Origin: CAVZLD01 sp964522605
GTDB lineage: Bacteria; Planctomycetota; Planctomycetia; Pirellulales; Pirellulaceae
Direction of reading: 5' to 3'
DNA length: 52,668 nucleotides
NCBI GenBank assembly: GCA_964522605.1
Contig: CAZFWV010000010.1
Coordinates: forward strand, 1 to 52,668
The notes under the pieces were generated by a model. It was not told the DNA's origin, searched no databases, and saw nothing but the letters and a program-made list of their open reading frames with translations. The first letter of the stretch is position 1, and the number at the start of each line of letters is the position of its first letter. Made by a program: the position numbers and the translations under genes. This document shows positions 50,943-52,668 of this stretch, piece after piece.

Positions 50943-51365
50943 ATGGCAACCGATTGCTACCAGTATCTCTCGGTCGAACGCAATCGACAGGTCCTCGTTG
51001 TGACGCTGGATGTACGAGAGATCTGTCAAGAGCACGTTGCAGATGCCGTTCGACAGGAACTGACGGATGCCTTCGGGTCAGAGGGTGTCATCGACGTGAT
51101 CATCAGTATGCGGAGCGTGCAGTTCATCACCAGTGTGGGCTACGGCCCGTTGATTGCTCTTCGCAACGAGGTCGTCGAGAACGGCGGTTGGCTTGTGGTG
51201 TGCGAGTTAACCGACTTCGTCCATCAGGTCTTTACCGATACGCGACTGCTAATCGAAGAGTCGTGCAACGGGGCGATGTTTCACTACGCACCTTCGCTCG
51301 AAGACGCGTTCGAGTTGCTCGCCAGCCGGAACCGCAGGCCCGGCGATCTCGAGTCAACTTCTTAA
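50943..51365 (+). CDS. STAS-domain anti-sigma antagonist-like protein
   Basis: A protein of about 140 residues with a STAS fold: VLVVTLDVREICQEHVADAVRQEL, then IDVIISMRSVQFITSVGYGPLIAL. The ITSVGYG segment is where the phosphorylated Ser/Thr of SpoIIAA and RsbV sits, and a Thr-Ser pair is present. In such pathways a SpoIIE phosphatase like the one at 47164-50037 activates the STAS protein. ATG 50943 follows AAGGTGA; a GTG at 50934 is possible. No anti-sigma kinase is nearby. Confidence 0.82.
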   Translation: MATDCYQYLSVERNRQVLVVTLDVREICQEHVADAVRQELTDAFGSEGVIDVIISMRSVQFITSVGYGPLIALRNEVVENGGWLVVCELTDFVHQVFTDTRLLIEESCNGAMFHYAPSLEDAFELLASRNRRPGDLESTS

Positions 51366-51477
51366 TCGGGGCGTCGGGTGGAGCCCGCTGCGGGATATCT
51401 GTCGCGTGATCGGAAGAGCCGTGAAGGAGCACGCGGAATCACCCATCTGTGCTCCTTCGGTGATTGGCTGATCTGCA

Positions 51478-52362
51478 TTACCATTGATCGCATTCTGCCA
51501 ACACGGCCAAGACCTCCTCGGTCGATTTTGTCTTGCCAAATTCACAGGCCACGATTCCGCGATACCCGGATTCGTGAATCGCCTTGAAGACTTGACGATA
51601 GTTGATCTCGCCGGTGCCGGGTTCATGTCGACCGGGATTATCCGCGAAATGAAAATGGCCGATTTGGTCAATGTATTTGCGGATGTTGTTGATCAGGTTT
51701 CCTTCACTGATCTGCTGATGATAGATGTCGTACAAGAACTTGACATGCGGTCGATCGGTACGCTTCACGAGCTCGGCACCATCCCACGAGTGGACGAGGA
51801 AATAGCCGGGATGGTCCACTAGGACATTCAGGCATTCCCAGACCATCACGATGTCCGCGTCTTGCAGCATGGGAGCGACTGCTTGTCCAGCCTTGACGAG
51901 TGCCTCCATCTGTTCTTCTTTGTCGACACCCTTTCGATCGGCTCCGCTGAGTGCCAATACGCACTTGGATCCGATGGCTTTCGCATTCTCGATCGCTCCG
52001 CGAACGGCTTCGATGAAGCGGGGATGATGCTCGGGGTCGTTCGGCCCCCATTCCGTGATGGTTCCCATGCCGCCCCCAACCGCTCCGCAGGAGATGCCCA
52101 ATTCCTCGCAGCGTTGCCTTACCTCTTGTTTATCGTTCCACCCGCCGCAACCAAGTGTCTCAAAGGCGGGAAAGCCCGCGGCGGCGATTTGCTCGATTTG
52201 TTCGACGTGAGAACCTCGAAACCATTGCGGCGCCACCGCAATCCGTGTCCGAACACGCGGCGTTGTCGACGCCGTGCCTTCGGCTGCCCGACTGATCCCA
52301 CCCGATAAAGCCGCCACTGATACGGAACCGATACTGGTCTGCAAGAAAGCCCGACGGTCCAT
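51478..52362 (-). CDS. Tat-exported hydroxypyruvate isomerase-like TIM barrel
   Basis: A 294-residue protein with a Tat signal (MDRRAFLQTSIGSVSVAALSGG) that implies export of a folded enzyme. The body resembles xylose-isomerase-like TIM barrels of the hydroxypyruvate isomerase group: ENAKAIGSKCVLALSG, VWECLNVLVDHPGYFLVHSWDGAELV, VKFLYDIYHQQISEGNLI, IGHFHFADNPGRHEPGTGEINY and GYRGIVACEFGKT. The Glu, Asp, His and Glu residues in these blocks would hold a divalent metal. ATG 52362 is placed at the Tat motif. Substrate uncertain. Confidence 0.88.
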   Translation of the reverse strand: MDRRAFLQTSIGSVSVAALSGGISRAAEGTASTTPRVRTRIAVAPQWFRGSHVEQIEQIAAAGFPAFETLGCGGWNDKQEVRQRCEELGISCGAVGGGMGTITEWGPNDPEHHPRFIEAVRGAIENAKAIGSKCVLALSGADRKGVDKEEQMEALVKAGQAVAPMLQDADIVMVWECLNVLVDHPGYFLVHSWDGAELVKRTDRPHVKFLYDIYHQQISEGNLINNIRKYIDQIGHFHFADNPGRHEPGTGEINYRQVFKAIHESGYRGIVACEFGKTKSTEEVLAVLAECDQW

Positions 52363-52385
52363 TTCTGTTTCTCCTGCCGCAATGA

Positions 52386-52601
52386 CCTCGTTGTGGGTAC
52401 GCTCAACGTTTCCGTGATGATACCGTTCCCGCCCTTCAACGTCACCACCGTTGGTGTGCGGATTCTCAAGGGAGCGCAAGGGGAATTGAGGGTGGTGGAC
52501 CGGTTCTGGCGGTGGCAGACCGAGACGGAACGGTCGTGGGCCAGATCTGCGCCGCGGACAAATTCGCTCAATACGAAGCATCGTTCGACATCACCCCTTA
52601 G
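52386..52601 (+). pseudogene. Possible 3' fragment of a degraded gene
   Basis: An open frame follows the TGA at 52383. Its last part reads GGPVLAVADRDGTVVGQ, then ICAADKFAQYEASFDITP, and stops at 52599. This looks like the C-terminus of a real protein, but no start is seen and the upstream part is unconvincing. Another frame (starting near GTG 52394, TLNVSVMIPFPPFNVTTVGVRI) may be the other half after a frameshift. The rest of 52363-52668 shows nothing clear. Confidence 0.25.
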
Positions 52602-52668
52602 GAACGGCTCAGAAACAACTTCGGCATTTGGGTGCCTGGGGTCGAGACGCGAGGAACGAGCGTCGAGC

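Noticed and set aside
50124..50949. Overlapping frames of 196 and 222 codons in the phosphatase-STAS intergenic region
   Set aside because: They run through repeat copy C, lack family motifs and overlap each other in different frames.
1..52668. tRNA, rRNA or CRISPR genes
   Set aside because: No cloverleaf end, rRNA segment or regularly spaced repeat array was noticed by eye; a covariance search would be needed to exclude a tRNA completely.

Overview
The window is about 52.7 kb of GC-rich DNA and contains one 100-N assembly gap (44991-45090). It looks like a planctomycete chromosome, probably of the Pirellula/Rhodopirellula type. The evidence is a DUF1559 pilin-like protein, a DUF1598 protein, large surface proteins with an LEPR-XLL-type N-terminus and dockerin-like calcium repeats, a PEP-CTERM esterase, a TPR/FG-GAP/ASPIC lipoprotein, a sigma-70 region-4 protein beside a kinase-type N-terminal remnant, and methanofuran-type C1 cofactor genes. 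No rRNA, tRNA, CRISPR array, transposase or phage gene was recognised. The assignment rests on family recognition, not on a database search.

Layout. 1-3.8 kb: a minisatellite, a nitrilase-family amidohydrolase, a DUF2007/zinc-ribbon membrane protein, a ModC-like ATPase, a MoaD/ThiS-like sulfur carrier and a ThiF/MoeB-like E1 enzyme. 3.8-7.1 kb (minus): a LolD/MacB-type ABC exporter pair with a secreted partner. 7.2-13.3 kb: a DUF1559 protein, a Gfo/Idh/MocA oxidoreductase in an operon with an FHA-GAF sigma-54 activator, and a DUF1598 protein. 13.3-19.9 kb: a cluster of repeats, a GT4 glycosyltransferase, and a minus-strand operon (polytopic membrane protein, mfnD, mfnF, mfnE) for methanofuran-type cofactor synthesis. 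20.2-22.9 kb: an esterase and the sigma/kinase-remnant pair. 22.9-28.8 kb (minus): sufR, nuoB, sufC, sufB, sufD, a Rieske ferredoxin and a SufT-like gene, an Fe-S assembly locus with a complex I subunit inside it. 29.3-35.5 kb: an NSS-family Na+ symporter with a small partner, a tRNA-dihydrouridine synthase and a large TPR/FG-GAP lipoprotein. 35.8-44.9 kb: a NarL-type response regulator, a secreted metzincin, a candidate selenoprotein and a 1950-residue surface metalloprotease-like protein. 45-52.6 kb: two SDR-superfamily enzymes, a PAS/GAF/SpoIIE phosphatase, a STAS protein and a Tat-exported TIM-barrel isomerase.

The most interesting observation is at 37339-38385. A thioredoxin-fold, dockerin-bearing surface protein is interrupted by one in-frame TGA exactly where the first cysteine of a CxxC motif belongs, giving U-G-Y-C. 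A small stem-loop starts at the right distance behind the TGA to be a bacterial SECIS element. This reads as an extracytoplasmic selenoprotein that ordinary gene calling splits in two.

Second, mfnE carries a 117-bp, exactly 39-codon, imperfectly palindromic insert that keeps the frame. It looks like a mobile palindromic repeat domesticated inside an enzyme gene.

Third, the intergenic regions hold several dispersed repeat families. One is a roughly 90-115 bp family in three copies, one of them interrupted by a hairpin element flanked by a 7-bp direct repeat. Another has shared outer arms enclosing different inner palindromes, and the assembly gap falls in that second family.
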